Origin: an uncultured Lachnoanaerobaculum sp.
GTDB lineage: Bacteria > Bacillota > Clostridia > Lachnospirales > Lachnospiraceae
Reading direction: 5' to 3'
Assembly (NCBI RefSeq): GCF_938015485.1
Contig: NZ_CALLVU010000070.1
Span: 1-20,915, forward strand
Length of the DNA: 20,915 nt
In this document: positions 9,085 to 16,562 of the stretch, one piece after another
How positions within the stretch are numbered: the first letter of the stretch is position 1
Layout of the letters: every line of letters starts with the position of its first letter
Position numbers and translations under genes: made by a program
The notes under the pieces: generated by a model
Seen by the model: the letters and a program-made list of their open reading frames with translations, nothing else
The model's database searches: none
What the model was told of the DNA's origin: nothing

Positions 9085-9441
9085 ATGGCAAGAGTTAAAG
9101 GTGCTTTAAATGCAAAGAAAAGACATAATAGAGTTTTAAAACTTGCAAAGGGATATAGAGGAGCTCGTTCAAAGCAGTACAGAATTGCAAAGCAGTCTGT
9201 AATGAGAGCTTTGGCAAGTGCTTACGCAGGTAGAAAAGAGAGAAAGAGACAGTTCAGACAGCTTTGGATTGCAAGAATCAATGCTGCAGCAAGGATGAAC
9301 GGACTTTCATATTCAAAGCTTATGCACGGACTTAAGGTTGCAGGCGTTGATATGAACAGAAAGATCCTTGCAGATGTAGCTGTAAACGATCCTACAGGTT
9401 TTACAAAGTTAGCGGAAGTTGCTAAGTCAAAGCTTGCATAA
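9085..9441 (+). CDS. rplT: 50S ribosomal protein L20
   Basis: The product has 118 residues, starting MARVKGALNAKKRHNRVL, and continues with the conserved AKGYRGARSKQYR and ERKRQFRQLWIARINAA segments. L20 binds 23S rRNA early in 50S assembly. In Firmicutes it is the protein that represses its own operon through the infC leader, which fits the structured leader at 8137-8290. AGGAGG lies just before ATG 9085. It is the last gene of the operon; the hairpin downstream has no T-run, so termination there is uncertain. Confidence 0.97.
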   Translation: MARVKGALNAKKRHNRVLKLAKGYRGARSKQYRIAKQSVMRALASAYAGRKERKRQFRQLWIARINAAARMNGLSYSKLMHGLKVAGVDMNRKILADVAVNDPTGFTKLAEVAKSKLA

Positions 9442-9462
9442 TTTTAAATATTGTATTATACT
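9434..9462 (+). promoter_or_regulatory. Probable tRNA-Leu promoter overlapping the end of rplT
   Basis: TTGCAT (9434-9439), a 17-base spacer and TATACT (9457-9462) would start transcription near 9469, about 27 bases before the tRNA. The -35 box lies within the last codons of rplT. Confidence 0.55.
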
Positions 9463-9463
9463 T

Positions 9464-9488
9464 ACCACGTGAGTTTTTCTCGCGTGGT
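9464..9488 (+). other. Hairpin between rplT and tRNA-Leu
   Basis: A 10-bp stem (9464-9473 with 9479-9488, one G-U pair) with a TTTTT loop. No T-run follows on either strand, so it is not a canonical terminator. It could stabilise or process the 3' end of the rplT mRNA. Confidence 0.5.
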
Positions 9489-9495
9489 GTTATAA

Positions 9496-9579
9496 GCAGA
9501 AATGGCGGAATTGGCAGACGCGCACGGTTCAGGTCCGTGTGATAGCAATATCATGAGGGTTCAAGTCCCTTTTTCTGCA
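9496..9579 (+). tRNA. tRNA-Leu(CAG)
   Basis: The 84-base cloverleaf has a 7-bp acceptor stem (9496-9502 with 9572-9578) and discriminator A at 9579. It has a D arm, a 5-bp anticodon stem CACGG/CCGTG, and the anticodon CAG at 9530-9532, which reads CUG leucine codons. A long class II variable arm (TGATAGCAATATCA) and a GGGTTCAAGTCCC T arm follow. CCA is not encoded. It has its own likely promoter and is followed by a terminator. Confidence 0.95.
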
Positions 9580-9581
9580 TG

Positions 9582-9617
9582 AAATGTATCTTTATATTGA
9601 TAGGTATTACATTTTTT
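9582..9617 (+). terminator. Terminator after tRNA-Leu
   Basis: AAATGTA (9582-9588) pairs with the TACATTT segment ending the right arm (about 9608-9614). The helix continues inward with a bulge, a mismatch and G-U pairs around an ATTG loop, and a T-run ends at 9617. Confidence 0.65.
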
Positions 9618-9623
9618 AAAAAG

Positions 9624-9650
9624 ATTGTACATTTTGTGCAATTTTTTTTT
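9624..9650 (+). terminator. Second terminator-like hairpin just upstream of the ABC genes
   Basis: A 7-bp stem (9624-9630 with 9636-9642), a five-base loop and a run of nine T end 20 bases before ATG 9670. It may be a back-up terminator for the tRNA, or an attenuator for the ABC operon. Confidence 0.65.
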
Positions 9651-9669
9651 ATTCAAGAAAGGAGAAAAT

Positions 9670-11415
9670 ATGTTAAGGGAATTGGCGAAGCATATAAAAG
9701 AATTCAAGACCGCTTCCTTGCTCACTGTTGTGTTTATATTGGGTGAAGTGGTATTTGAACTTTTAATCCCGTATATGATGACCTTTATAATTGACAGAGG
9801 TGTCATGAAGGGAGATTACGGTGCGGTAGTAAAATACGGTTCCGTGATGATAGGACTTGCAATCTTGGGGCTGCTTTGCGGAGTGGCTGCCGGATTATTT
9901 GCCGCAAAAGCCTCATCAGGTTTTGCAAGAAATTTGCGTGAAGCGATGTTTAGAAATATTCAAAATTTTTCATTTTCAAATATTGACAATTTCTCGACGG
10001 CAAGTCTTGTAACCAGACTTACTACAGATATCACAAATATCCAAAATGCTTATCAGATGATACTTAGAATGCTTATGAGAGCACCGGCAACTCTTGTATT
10101 TGCGCTTATAATGACTGTAACCATATCCGGAAGAATGTCAATTATATTCTTTATTGCAACATTTTTCCTTTCTTTGGCACTAATCATCATAATGACAAGT
10201 GCCGTTAGACTTTTCAATCAGGTTTTTGAAAAGTACGATGCACTTAATGCAAATGTTCAGGAAAATATCTCAGGTATAAGAGTGGTTAAGTCATATGTAC
10301 AGGAGGACAGAGAAATATCCAAGTTTGAGGTTGCCGTTACAAATATCTATAAGCTTTTTGTAAAGGCGGAATCAAGGATAGTACTTAATAACCCTCTTAT
10401 GATACTTACAGTATATGCCTGTATAATAGCTCTTTCATGGTTCGGTGCAAGCCAAATCACCTCAGGAAACTTGACAACAGGAGCACTAACATCACTTTTC
10501 TCATATGTAATGAGCATACTTATATCGCTTATGATGCTTTCATTTACAGTTGTAATGATTACAATGTCTGAGGCGAGTGCAAAAAGAGTTACAGAGGTTT
10601 TAAGAGAGAAAAGCGATATAACTTCAAAGGAAAATGCCTGCAAAACCGTAGCAAACGGAAGTATAGACTTTGACAATGTGAGCTTTTCATATAAAGCCGG
10701 TATCGGTAAACCTGTACTTTCAGATATAAATATACATATAGCTTCAGGCCGTACTATAGGAATACTGGGCGGAACAGGAAGTTCAAAGACATCCTTTATA
10801 AATTTGATACCGAGACTTTATGATGCAACAGCCGGCAGCGTATATATAGGCGGTAAGAATGTAAAGGACTACGACTTGAAAGCACTTAGAGATGCGGTAA
10901 GTGTAGTTTTACAAAAGAATGAGTTGTTTTCAGGTACAATACTTGAAAATCTTCGCTGGGGTAATGAAAATGCCACATTGGATAATGTAAAGAGAGCCTG
11001 TGAACTGGCTTGTGCGGATGAGTTCATAGAGAGAATGCCTGGAAAATATGATACATGGATAGAACGTGGCGGTGCAAACGTTTCAGGAGGTCAAAAGCAA
11101 AGACTATGTATTGCCAGAGCTCTTTTAAAAAATCCCAAGATACTTATACTTGACGACTCCACATCCGCTGTAGATACGGCTACGGATGCCAAGATAAGAA
11201 GAGCCTTTAGAGAAGAGATACCTGATATAACAAAGATTATTATTTCACAAAGAATATCCTCTATAAAGGATGCGGATAAGATAATTGTACTTGAAAAAGG
11301 TCAGGTAGTGGGCTTTGATACTCATGAGAAACTGCTTGAGACAAATGAGATATACAGGTCCACAGCAAATGCACAGGCGGAAGGCAATGCGGATTTTGAT
11401 AAGGTAGGTGCATAA
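9670..11415 (+). CDS. ABC exporter half-transporter with degenerate ATPase site (subunit A)
   Basis: ATG 9670 is preceded by AAAGGAG; the in-frame TTG at 9625 lies inside a terminator hairpin and is rejected. The product has 581 residues: an N-terminal six-helix exporter domain (about 1-310), then an ATP-binding domain. Walker A is GGTGSSKT (about 367-374), with Ser replacing the usual last Gly. The signature is VSGGQ (about 470). Walker B is ILILDDSTSAVD (about 490-502), with Asp in place of the catalytic Glu, and the switch His is Gln in ISQRISS. This is the degenerate partner of a heterodimeric exporter of the BmrC/TM287 type. The stop overlaps the next start (TAATG, 11413-11417), so translation is probably coupled. 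Substrate is unknown; drug or peptide export is typical of the group. Confidence 0.92.
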   Translation: MLRELAKHIKEFKTASLLTVVFILGEVVFELLIPYMMTFIIDRGVMKGDYGAVVKYGSVMIGLAILGLLCGVAAGLFAAKASSGFARNLREAMFRNIQNFSFSNIDNFSTASLVTRLTTDITNIQNAYQMILRMLMRAPATLVFALIMTVTISGRMSIIFFIATFFLSLALIIIMTSAVRLFNQVFEKYDALNANVQENISGIRVVKSYVQEDREISKFEVAVTNIYKLFVKAESRIVLNNPLMILTVYACIIALSWFGASQITSGNLTTGALTSLFSYVMSILISLMMLSFTVVMITMSEASAKRVTEVLREKSDITSKENACKTVANGSIDFDNVSFSYKAGIGKPVLSDINIHIASGRTIGILGGTGSSKTSFINLIPRLYDATAGSVYIGGKNVKDYDLKALRDAVSVVLQKNELFSGTILENLRWGNENATLDNVKRACELACADEFIERMPGKYDTWIERGGANVSGGQKQRLCIARALLKNPKILILDDSTSAVDTATDAKIRRAFREEIPDITKIIISQRISSIKDADKIIVLEKGQVVGFDTHEKLLETNEIYRSTANAQAEGNADFDKVGA

Positions 11416-13313
11416 TGTCGGAAATAAACAGAGAAAAGGGTGGAATAAGCCAGACTGTACAGGTGGTTGCAAGTAAGAGCATGAAGCGTGTAATTTCACT
11501 TGTAATGAAGAATTATACAAAGAGTATTATTGTGGTATTTATTTGTATTATCATTTCCGCAATAGTAAGCTCGATAAGCGCTTCTTCCATGCAACAGATT
11601 ATAGATAATTATATAACTCCGCTCACAAAGGAGACAAACCCTGATTTTACTCCTCTTGCAAAAGAGCTGTTAAGACTTATTTGCATATTCTTGTTAGGTG
11701 TGGTTGCAAACTATGCCTATAACAGGATAATGGTAAATGTAGGACAGGGTACCATGAGAGTGATAAGAAGAAATCTTTTTGCACATATGGAAAAACTTCC
11801 TATCAGATACTTTGATACACATTCACATGGTGATATCATGTCGATATACACCAATGATACGGATACACTTCGTCAGTTTATAGGTATATCGTTCCCACAG
11901 CTTGTGGAAGCAATGTTTTCACTTGTGGCGGTCTTTATCACCATGGTTATTCTAAGTCCTATAATGACTGTGGTATCTGTTATAATGATTTTTATTTCCG
12001 TGCAGGCTTCAGGTAAAGCCGCAAGTCTTTCAGGAAAGTATTTCGGCATACAGCAAAGTACTTTGGGTAAGGTAAACGGATATATTGAAGAGATGATAAG
12101 CGGTCAGAAGGTCGTTAAGGTTTTCAACTACGAGGAGAAGAACATAGAGGGATTTGTAAAGATAAACAATGACTTATATGATGCGTCTACAAAGGCAAAC
12201 GGTTTTGCAAATATACTTATGCCTATAGTTGCTCAGATAGGTAACCTAAGCTATGTTGTAATAGCCGTCGTTGGCGGATACTTTGCAATAAGCGGACATA
12301 TGGGAGTTACGGTAGGTACTATTGCCGCATTCCTTTCACTTGTAAAAGCTTTTAACAGACCTTTTATGACTGTATCACAGCAGCTTAATGCCGTAGTTAT
12401 GGCTGCAGCCGGCAGTAAGAGAGTATTTGACCTTATGGACGAGCCTGTGGAAGGTGACGAGGGCTATGTTACTTTGGTAAATGCCAAGGAAGACAAAAAC
12501 GGAAATATCTCTGAATCTGATAAGAGAACCGGCATATGGGCATGGAAGCATAAGCACAGTGACGGAAGCTTAACTTATACAAAGCTTGAGGGAAATATAG
12601 ATTTTGAGGATGTGGACTTCGGCTATGTTCCGAATAAGATAGTGCTTCATGATATAAATCTTTATGCAAACAAGGGACAAAAGATTGCGTTTGTAGGTTC
12701 TACAGGTGCCGGAAAAACGACTATCACCAATCTTATAAACAGATTCTATGATATTCAAAGCGGTAAGATCAGATATGACGGCATCAATATAGAAAAGATT
12801 AAAAAGGACGATTTGAGAAGATCTCTGGGTGTTGTACTTCAGGAGACCAATCTTTTCTCGGATACCGTTATGGAAAATATAAGATACGGTCGTCCTGACG
12901 CTACCGATGAGGAGTGCAGAGCGGCTGCAAGACTTGCCAATGCGGACGGATTTATAGAAAGACTTCCTGACGGATACAATACATTCCTTCATGAGGGAGG
13001 TGCCAATCTTTCACAGGGTCAAAAACAGCTACTCTCGATTGCAAGAGCGGCTTTGGCGGACCCGCCTGTACTTATACTTGATGAGGCGACATCATCAATT
13101 GATACAAGAACAGAACAGCTTGTTCAAAGCGGTATGGATTCATTGATGGTGGGCAGAACAACCTTTGTTATAGCACACAGGCTCTCAACAATCAAAAACT
13201 CGGATGTAATAATGGTTTTGGAGCAGGGCAGAATAATAGAGCGCGGTTCACATGAAAGTCTTTTGGAACAAAAGGGAAGATATTATCAGCTATATACAGG
13301 AAAAGCGGTATAA
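11415..13313 (+). CDS. ABC exporter half-transporter with consensus ATPase motifs (subunit B)
   Basis: ATG 11415 shares a base with the stop of the previous gene. The product has 632 residues: a six-helix membrane domain, then an ATP-binding domain with Walker A GSTGAGKTT (about 427), signature LSQGQ (about 532), Walker B LILDEATSS with the catalytic Glu (about 554) and the switch His in IAHRLST (about 586). Between the two domains lies an extra loop of about 40 residues (ending near GIWAWKHKHSDGS), which I recall in the BmrD/YheH-type partners of Clostridia. It pairs with the preceding subunit to form one consensus and one degenerate ATP site. The two genes form an operon closed by a terminator at 13320-13348. 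The exported substrate cannot be inferred from sequence. Confidence 0.93.
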   Translation: MSEINREKGGISQTVQVVASKSMKRVISLVMKNYTKSIIVVFICIIISAIVSSISASSMQQIIDNYITPLTKETNPDFTPLAKELLRLICIFLLGVVANYAYNRIMVNVGQGTMRVIRRNLFAHMEKLPIRYFDTHSHGDIMSIYTNDTDTLRQFIGISFPQLVEAMFSLVAVFITMVILSPIMTVVSVIMIFISVQASGKAASLSGKYFGIQQSTLGKVNGYIEEMISGQKVVKVFNYEEKNIEGFVKINNDLYDASTKANGFANILMPIVAQIGNLSYVVIAVVGGYFAISGHMGVTVGTIAAFLSLVKAFNRPFMTVSQQLNAVVMAAAGSKRVFDLMDEPVEGDEGYVTLVNAKEDKNGNISESDKRTGIWAWKHKHSDGSLTYTKLEGNIDFEDVDFGYVPNKIVLHDINLYANKGQKIAFVGSTGAGKTTITNLINRFYDIQSGKIRYDGINIEKIKKDDLRRSLGVVLQETNLFSDTVMENIRYGRPDATDEECRAAARLANADGFIERLPDGYNTFLHEGGANLSQGQKQLLSIARAALADPPVLILDEATSSIDTRTEQLVQSGMDSLMVGRTTFVIAHRLSTIKNSDVIMVLEQGRIIERGSHESLLEQKGRYYQLYTGKAV

Positions 13314-13319
13314 TTTTAT

Positions 13320-13348
13320 GATGTCGGGTATTTGTCCGACATCTTTTT
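13320..13348 (+). terminator. Terminator of the ABC exporter operon
   Basis: An 8-bp perfect stem (GATGTCGG, 13320-13327, with 13336-13343) and an eight-base loop are followed by TTTTT, seven bases after the stop codon. Confidence 0.9.
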
Positions 13349-13394
13349 AATATATTTTCAGTAAGGAGTAGGAGGGATAAATGGCGTATAATTT

Positions 13395-13540
13395 GTAAAG
13401 GCTTTACAAGTAAATACAAAAAAGGCCTGCTGAAACTCTATTCACAGCACGCACAAAGCCCGATGAAGGGTGCATATATGGAATAAAGTGACAGACTTTA
13501 TCGTAACCGGCTTTACATTTTTATTTAACAGTTTTAAAAT
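13395..13540 (+). promoter_or_regulatory. Riboswitch-like leader upstream of the second CAP gene (c-di-GMP-I-like, tentative)
   Basis: A possible closing helix pairs GTAAAG (13395-13400) with CTTTAC (13511-13516). It would enclose three hairpins: a GGC/GCC plus GCTG/CAGC stem (about 13424-13460), CCC-GATGAA-GGG (about 13459-13470), and ATAAAGT/ACTTTAT (13483-13501). Pieces resemble the GEMM-I (c-di-GMP-I) aptamer: ACGCACAAAGCC against ACGCAAAGCC, and GTAACCGGCTTTAC against GTAGCCGGGTTACC. A TATAAT box at 13387-13392 could be its -10, but no -35 is evident. The strong terminator that follows, just before the gene, supports a cis-regulatory role. The ligand is not established. Confidence 0.5.
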
Positions 13541-13577
13541 ACATCTATGGCATTATATGTGTCGTAGATGTTTTTTT
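13541..13577 (+). terminator. Terminator of the riboswitch-like leader
   Basis: A 12-bp stem (13541-13552 with 13560-13571, two G-U pairs) and a seven-base loop are followed by a T-run to 13577. It ends only 24 bases before ATG 13601, so the gene can be expressed only when it is read through. Confidence 0.88.
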
Positions 13578-13600
13578 GTAGAGTAAAAGGAGAAAATGTT

Positions 13601-14542
13601 ATGAGAAAGGGTGTTTTATTTGCATCGGCACTGTTAGCCGGAACTGTGGCTATGACAATACCTGCTTTTGCAAGTGTAGGAAGCTGGCAGAGAAACGGGA
13701 TAGGTTGGTGGTTTGAATATTCCGACGGTTCCTATGTACAGTCATCATGGATTGATATAAACAATACTTGGTATTACATGGGTGCTTCAGGGTATATGCA
13801 AACAGGTTGGTTAAATTATGGCGACGATTGGTACTATTTGGACTCTGTAAACGGAAATATGCGTGTCGGTTGGATCTCACTTAATAATGTATGGTATTAT
13901 TTGAATCCTTCAAATGGCGGACGTATGGATGCAAATACATATACACCTGACGGATATTATGTAGACAGTACCGGTGCATATCAGCCGAATACAGACTACA
14001 CTAATTCATCATATAAAAGAAATAATAACGCAGGTAATAATTCGAATACATACACATTTACCTATAATTATTCTGATAACAGCGGTACAAGTAATAATAA
14101 TTCGAATAATAGCGGTTTTGATTCGTCAAAGCTGTATTCTGATGAAAAACCTAAGCAAATATCCACAGACGAGTATGAGGATAAGGTTATAGAGCTTGTC
14201 AATGAGGAGAGAGCAAAGCGTGGCATTCCTACATTAAAGAAGGATGACAGCTTGATGGATACAGCTCACTTGCGCGCCAATGAGCTTGCGGAGTTGTTTT
14301 CACATGACAGACCCGACGGTTCGGATTGTTTTTCAGCTTTTCCAAGCGGATATAATCGTTGGGGAGAAAATATTGCAGAAGGACAAAAAGATCCTGCAGA
14401 TGTTATGAATTCATGGATGCATTCGGAAGGACATAAGAAAAATATTCTCAATAAGGACTTTGATTCTATAGGAGTAGGATGCTACAACAATAACGGTACT
14501 CTTGAGTGGGTACAAAACTTCGGCAGAAAGTCAGGATATTAA
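13601..14542 (+). CDS. Secreted cell-wall-binding protein with YkwD-like CAP domain
   Basis: The start is ATG 13601, with AAAAGGAG at 13585-13592; an in-frame TTG at 13568 lies inside the leader terminator and is rejected. The product has 313 residues. A signal peptide of about 24 residues ends in AFA. Four aromatic wall-binding repeats follow (SWQRNGIGWWFEYSDGSY, NTWYYMGASGYMQTGW, DDWYYLDSVNGNM, NVWYYLNPSNG), closed by YTPDGYYVDSTGAY. An Asn/Ser/Tyr linker leads to a CAP domain from about residue 190. It has the usual YkwD features: VIELVNEERAKRG, HLRANELAELFSHDRPDG, RWGENIAEG and SWMHSEGHKKNIL, with His and Glu cavity residues present. It shares domain order with the gene at 6825, but its CAP domain is the shorter classical form. 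It is controlled by the attenuated leader upstream. Confidence 0.9.
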   Translation: MRKGVLFASALLAGTVAMTIPAFASVGSWQRNGIGWWFEYSDGSYVQSSWIDINNTWYYMGASGYMQTGWLNYGDDWYYLDSVNGNMRVGWISLNNVWYYLNPSNGGRMDANTYTPDGYYVDSTGAYQPNTDYTNSSYKRNNNAGNNSNTYTFTYNYSDNSGTSNNNSNNSGFDSSKLYSDEKPKQISTDEYEDKVIELVNEERAKRGIPTLKKDDSLMDTAHLRANELAELFSHDRPDGSDCFSAFPSGYNRWGENIAEGQKDPADVMNSWMHSEGHKKNILNKDFDSIGVGCYNNNGTLEWVQNFGRKSGY

Positions 14543-14560
14543 AGATAAAAAAGAAATATA

Positions 14561-14589
14561 TTGACATTTCCATAAATAAAACTTACGAT
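14561..14589 (+). promoter_or_regulatory. Promoter of the membrane protein gene
   Basis: A perfect TTGACA (14561-14566), a 17-base spacer and TACGAT (14584-14589). The inverted repeat at 14590-14623 begins at the next base. Confidence 0.6.
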
Positions 14590-14623
14590 AATATTTAGAT
14601 ATATTTAATATCAGCTAAATATT
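14590..14623 (+). repeat. Inverted repeat at the transcription start, candidate operator
   Basis: AATATTTAG (14590-14598) and CTAAATATT (14615-14623) form a perfect 9-bp inverted repeat with a 16-base spacer. It abuts the -10 box and covers the expected start site, a position where a bound repressor would block transcription. It could instead form a hairpin in the 5' leader. Confidence 0.5.
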
Positions 14624-14658
14624 TATATATTAACGGCTTGAGTTAAGGGGTGGAGTAC

Positions 14659-16206
14659 ATGCAAGAACGTAGGATTTGTCAAAGCGATATAATAAAATAT
14701 ATAAATGAAGAGCTGGGTGTTCCCTACTCTTCATTGTGTATAATTATAGATAAAGTAAGACCCGGAAATATGGTAGAGCCCAGAATCAGTGAGATAAAAC
14801 GTGGAAAGAGAAAGGGATATAAGGAACTTGAAAGCCATGAAGATATGTTTTTTGACACATATTTTACAATCAAAGATGAAGAACTTGGGTTTCAGAGAGT
14901 AAGGGAGTTTATTGAACGTGAAAAATTGATCTTTCCGAATCATAAAGGGTTAAAAGAAGATAACTATAAATCCTATTCTTTGCGTATGTTAAAGTACGGT
15001 TTGGAGAACTGTGAATTACCGTCAAGCCACAAGAATATTGTAGTATATGATGAAGAATTAGAATATATTAAAGAACCGACAGTAGCGACGGAAGATATAT
15101 CAGACGTCAATGACATTGAGGAATCTTTCGATGAAACAAATGAGAATGCAAAAAACAAGCATATAAACAGTATAAAAGAAAATTGGAATTATATATTTTT
15201 ATGTTTTGTTTGCTTGATTCTCGGCTCAATAATATTCAGTATTTATAGGATTTCAGCAATAGATATATTCGTTTTGATGAAAAATCTGCCACCTGCCGTA
15301 TTTTCTTTTTTGACGTTATTTATTGCGGTATCTACAGTCTTTTTCGGACTTATCGATACAGGTATTGCAGTGTTTATTTACAAAACAAAAGATAAGAACC
15401 ATGAAAAATTAACTTATAAAGACATATATATGATTGCTAAATATGGTGATAAAGACAGAATAATACAAGGGCGTGGGAGATATGATCTTGGAATAAGTCA
15501 TATATGTTATTCGTTATTTTGCAACATAACAGGTGCTCTATGTGCGTTGTCTTTATACAGCTATTTGAAGGCACAGGAAAACCTTGATACTTTTATAGTA
15601 TCAAAAGATTTTTCTATAGTTGCAAATATAGCTCTGATATTTGTGTTGATACTGGTATTTGTAAACAGCTTCTTACTGTTTACAAGAGAGCCTATGAAAG
15701 ATTTCCATTATATAGAAGAAAATCCGGATACATTGAAAATCACCAGGCTAAGTGTTATAGCCAACAACATACATATAGCGGTAAATATATTCTTCTCATC
15801 TATGGGAATACTGTTCTCATTTATGTATGGATTTTCAAGCTATAATGTAATAGGAAATATGTCACCTATGTTTTGTCTTGTGCTTATAGGACTGTATTCA
15901 TATTTATGGTTTTCCTCCACATCACCATATGCGGTAGAGTTCAATGCACAATGTGCAGGATCTTTTTTGTTGCTGGCACCTTTTATAGCATCAGTTACTT
16001 CATTATATACAATTATGTGTTTCAATAATTCGACTTCATATATGATGGTTATAGGTGTGAATGTAATAGCTGTAATGGTATGGCTTGTATGTCTGATCTA
16101 TAAAGAAGAGAAAAAATTAGCTCCTGTGATGAGAAACAACAAGATCTATTTTTCCGTCTATGCATCACTTCTGGTTTTATTTTTTATTATACTCAATTGT
16201 ATTTAA
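14659..16206 (+). CDS. Polytopic membrane protein with soluble N-terminal region, unknown function
   Basis: ATG 14659 has a purine-rich AAGGGG (14645-14650) eight bases upstream; the alternative GTG 14650 would overlap that site. The product has 515 residues and matches no family I recognise. Residues 1-175 are soluble and charged. The stretch VEPRISEIKRGKRKGYKEL (about 39-57) looks faintly like the last helices of an Xre-type helix-turn-helix, but this is weak. An acidic segment (about 131-160) follows. From about 177 there are roughly nine hydrophobic segments (about 177-197, 211-240 possibly double, 280-302, 319-341, 370-390, 401-418, 431-456, 460-482 and 495-514), with a charged loop at 242-275. 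There is no signal peptide, so the N-terminus is probably cytoplasmic. It has its own promoter and terminator. A membrane sensor or regulator is one guess. Confidence 0.85.
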   Translation: MQERRICQSDIIKYINEELGVPYSSLCIIIDKVRPGNMVEPRISEIKRGKRKGYKELESHEDMFFDTYFTIKDEELGFQRVREFIEREKLIFPNHKGLKEDNYKSYSLRMLKYGLENCELPSSHKNIVVYDEELEYIKEPTVATEDISDVNDIEESFDETNENAKNKHINSIKENWNYIFLCFVCLILGSIIFSIYRISAIDIFVLMKNLPPAVFSFLTLFIAVSTVFFGLIDTGIAVFIYKTKDKNHEKLTYKDIYMIAKYGDKDRIIQGRGRYDLGISHICYSLFCNITGALCALSLYSYLKAQENLDTFIVSKDFSIVANIALIFVLILVFVNSFLLFTREPMKDFHYIEENPDTLKITRLSVIANNIHIAVNIFFSSMGILFSFMYGFSSYNVIGNMSPMFCLVLIGLYSYLWFSSTSPYAVEFNAQCAGSFLLLAPFIASVTSLYTIMCFNNSTSYMMVIGVNVIAVMVWLVCLIYKEEKKLAPVMRNNKIYFSVYASLLVLFFIILNCI

Positions 16207-16230
16207 ATATAATTTTATAAAATTGATTTT

Positions 16231-16257
16231 GCCACCGGTTTTCTCCGGTGGTTTTTT
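16231..16257 (+). terminator. Terminator after the membrane protein gene
   Basis: A CCACCGG/CCGGTGG stem (16232-16238 with 16245-16251), extended by a G-U pair, has the loop TTTTCT and is followed by six T. Confidence 0.92.
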
Positions 16258-16562
16258 AATACAAAATTTATACATATAGTGTGTATATTATCTTGTATAT
16301 GACATATATTTTACTCCTAAAAAATATCTATAATAGTAACCGGAATATTATACAAAAACAAATTTACGCAAGTTACACTATAATTACATAGTAATTACAC
16401 CTAAAAATGTAATAAAAAGGTATTTTATTTAGATAAAAAAAGAGTAGAATCATAGCTATTAAAATATGATTCAGCATTTGAATTATTATATATATGTGAT
16501 AGGGGTGATGATATAAATATGGATGTTATATAGTAAAAAAAGATAAGATGAAGGAATAAAAT
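16258..16562 (+). promoter_or_regulatory. Regulatory region upstream of the L,D-transpeptidase gene
   Basis: This 305-base AT-rich stretch has no credible gene. Block 1 (16373-16413) contains TTACACTA, ATTACACC and an inverted repeat ATTACA/TGTAAT (16394-16399 and 16408-16413). An 8-bp inverted repeat GAATCATA/TATGATTC lies at 16447-16454 and 16465-16472. Block 2, AAATATGGATGTTAT (16515-16529), ends 33 bases before the start codon. Blocks 1 and 2 recur upstream of the lipoprotein gene. No clear -35/-10 pair was found. Confidence 0.5.

Noticed and set aside
9464..9488. Terminator for the infC operon
   Set aside because: The stem is good but no T-run follows on either strand, and a promoter for the tRNA overlaps it. 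It is listed only as a hairpin.
12570..12992. A 140-codon open frame on the - strand inside the second ABC gene
   Set aside because: It is antisense to the conserved ATP-binding domain, lacks a ribosome binding site and has biased, unlikely composition; it is a shadow of the real gene.
13381..13398. Short gene ATGGCGTATAATTTGTAA behind an AGGAGGG site
   Set aside because: Only five codons, and the sequence doubles as a -10 box. It could be a chance match or the remains of a deleted gene start, with nothing to support translation.
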